The position numbers and the translations under genes were made by a program. Below the pieces are notes generated by a model. The model saw nothing but the letters and a program-made list of their open reading frames with translations, did not search any database and was not told the DNA's origin. A DNA stretch of 23,866 bases from Synergistales bacterium (GTDB lineage: Bacteria > Synergistota > Synergistia > Synergistales > Aminobacteriaceae): assembly GCA_025997955.1 (NCBI GenBank), contig BNVH01000063.1, forward strand, positions 1 through 23,866. Reading direction: 5' to 3'. Shown in pieces: positions 23,619-23,866 of the stretch (positions are counted from its first letter, which is position 1; every line of letters begins with the position of its first letter).

Positions 23619-23866
23619 TCAAGAACAAACCTTTCTGTTGTGGTGGTATTTAGTCTGTCGTGGATTGGACGGTCTGTCGACAGATCGATTGGAGCGTACA
23701 GGCGTTACCGCTCTTTTGATTTCCGTCAAAATAACGTTCACATGACGTGTTCGTTCTTCCTCTGACGTTGCAAAACAGGCTTCTGCCAAATGGTCTCTCA
23801 GACTTGCTACAACCTGATTCATGTTGGGAACGTATTCGTACTTGTTGTCTTTGCCTGAACGATCTT
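23619..23866 (-). mobile_element. C-terminal end of an IS4-like transposase gene (partial, runs off the window)
   Basis: The minus frame is open from the window edge (DRSGKDNKYEYVPNMNQVV) to TGA 23621-23619. The segment ends with TPVRSNRS, a basic linker and KYHHNRK, a tail typical of IS4-family DDE transposases. The catalytic residues are outside the window. The element's terminal repeat should lie between 23597 and 23618, where Rpn homology begins, but I cannot identify it without the other end. Confidence 0.55.

Overview
The window looks like a piece of chromosome from an anaerobic bacterium with an outer membrane. It carries a lipopolysaccharide (LPS) inner-core locus with Kdo transferase, CMP-Kdo-type cytidylyltransferase and heptosyltransferase-like genes. 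It also carries a B12-dependent class II ribonucleotide reductase, a sodium:solute symporter, a TlpA/CXXC/Fe-S redox operon and an Rpn-type (PD-(D/E)XK) gene. My best guess is Synergistota or a similar diderm anaerobe, at low confidence, because no rRNA or marker gene is present. Several genes start with TTG or GTG behind clear Shine-Dalgarno sites.

Layout. 1-48 is probably the tail of an upstream gene. 306-1262 (+) is a DHH-family phosphoesterase behind one or two promoters. 1316-1491 (+) is a Tyr/Phe-rich leader peptide followed by a strong intrinsic terminator, directly ahead of a Na+/solute symporter (1547-2974). Tail-to-tail with the symporter lies a minus-strand operon: TlpA-like thioredoxin, a 49-residue CXXC membrane protein, and a polytopic Fe-S protein. 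4554-8373 (-) is an AT-rich four-gene polysaccharide block: GT2 transferase, DUF2304, large membrane protein, methyltransferase. It carries two hypermutable repeats, a 12-G tract inside the methyltransferase and six copies of an 8-bp unit in the operon's upstream region, plus a terminator in the leader. 8756-11389 (-) is nrdJ.

From 11564 to 21002 lies the LPS core locus. kdnB (+), kdnA and kdsB (-) together predict that the organism makes 8-amino-Kdo (Kdo8N) and its CMP-activated form. A + strand operon then encodes two recently recombined GT8 transferases, a GT2-GT9 fusion protein and a GT9 heptosyltransferase-like protein. waaA (-) transfers Kdo or Kdo8N to lipid A. A 64-bp relic of a second kdsB sits just upstream of kdsB.

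21163-23866 is a nest of mobile elements: an Rpn-type gene whose 5' end has been lost to an IS4-like transposase gene, and which is interrupted by a 1.89-kb group II intron in the sense orientation. Exact excision of the intron rejoins the Rpn reading frame. The intron's own reverse transcriptase is frameshifted by an apparent 11-nt deletion.

The strongest candidates for new biology are the aromatic leader-peptide attenuator in front of an SSS transporter, the variable-expression repeats in the polysaccharide block, and the Kdo8N core locus with recombining glycosyltransferases.
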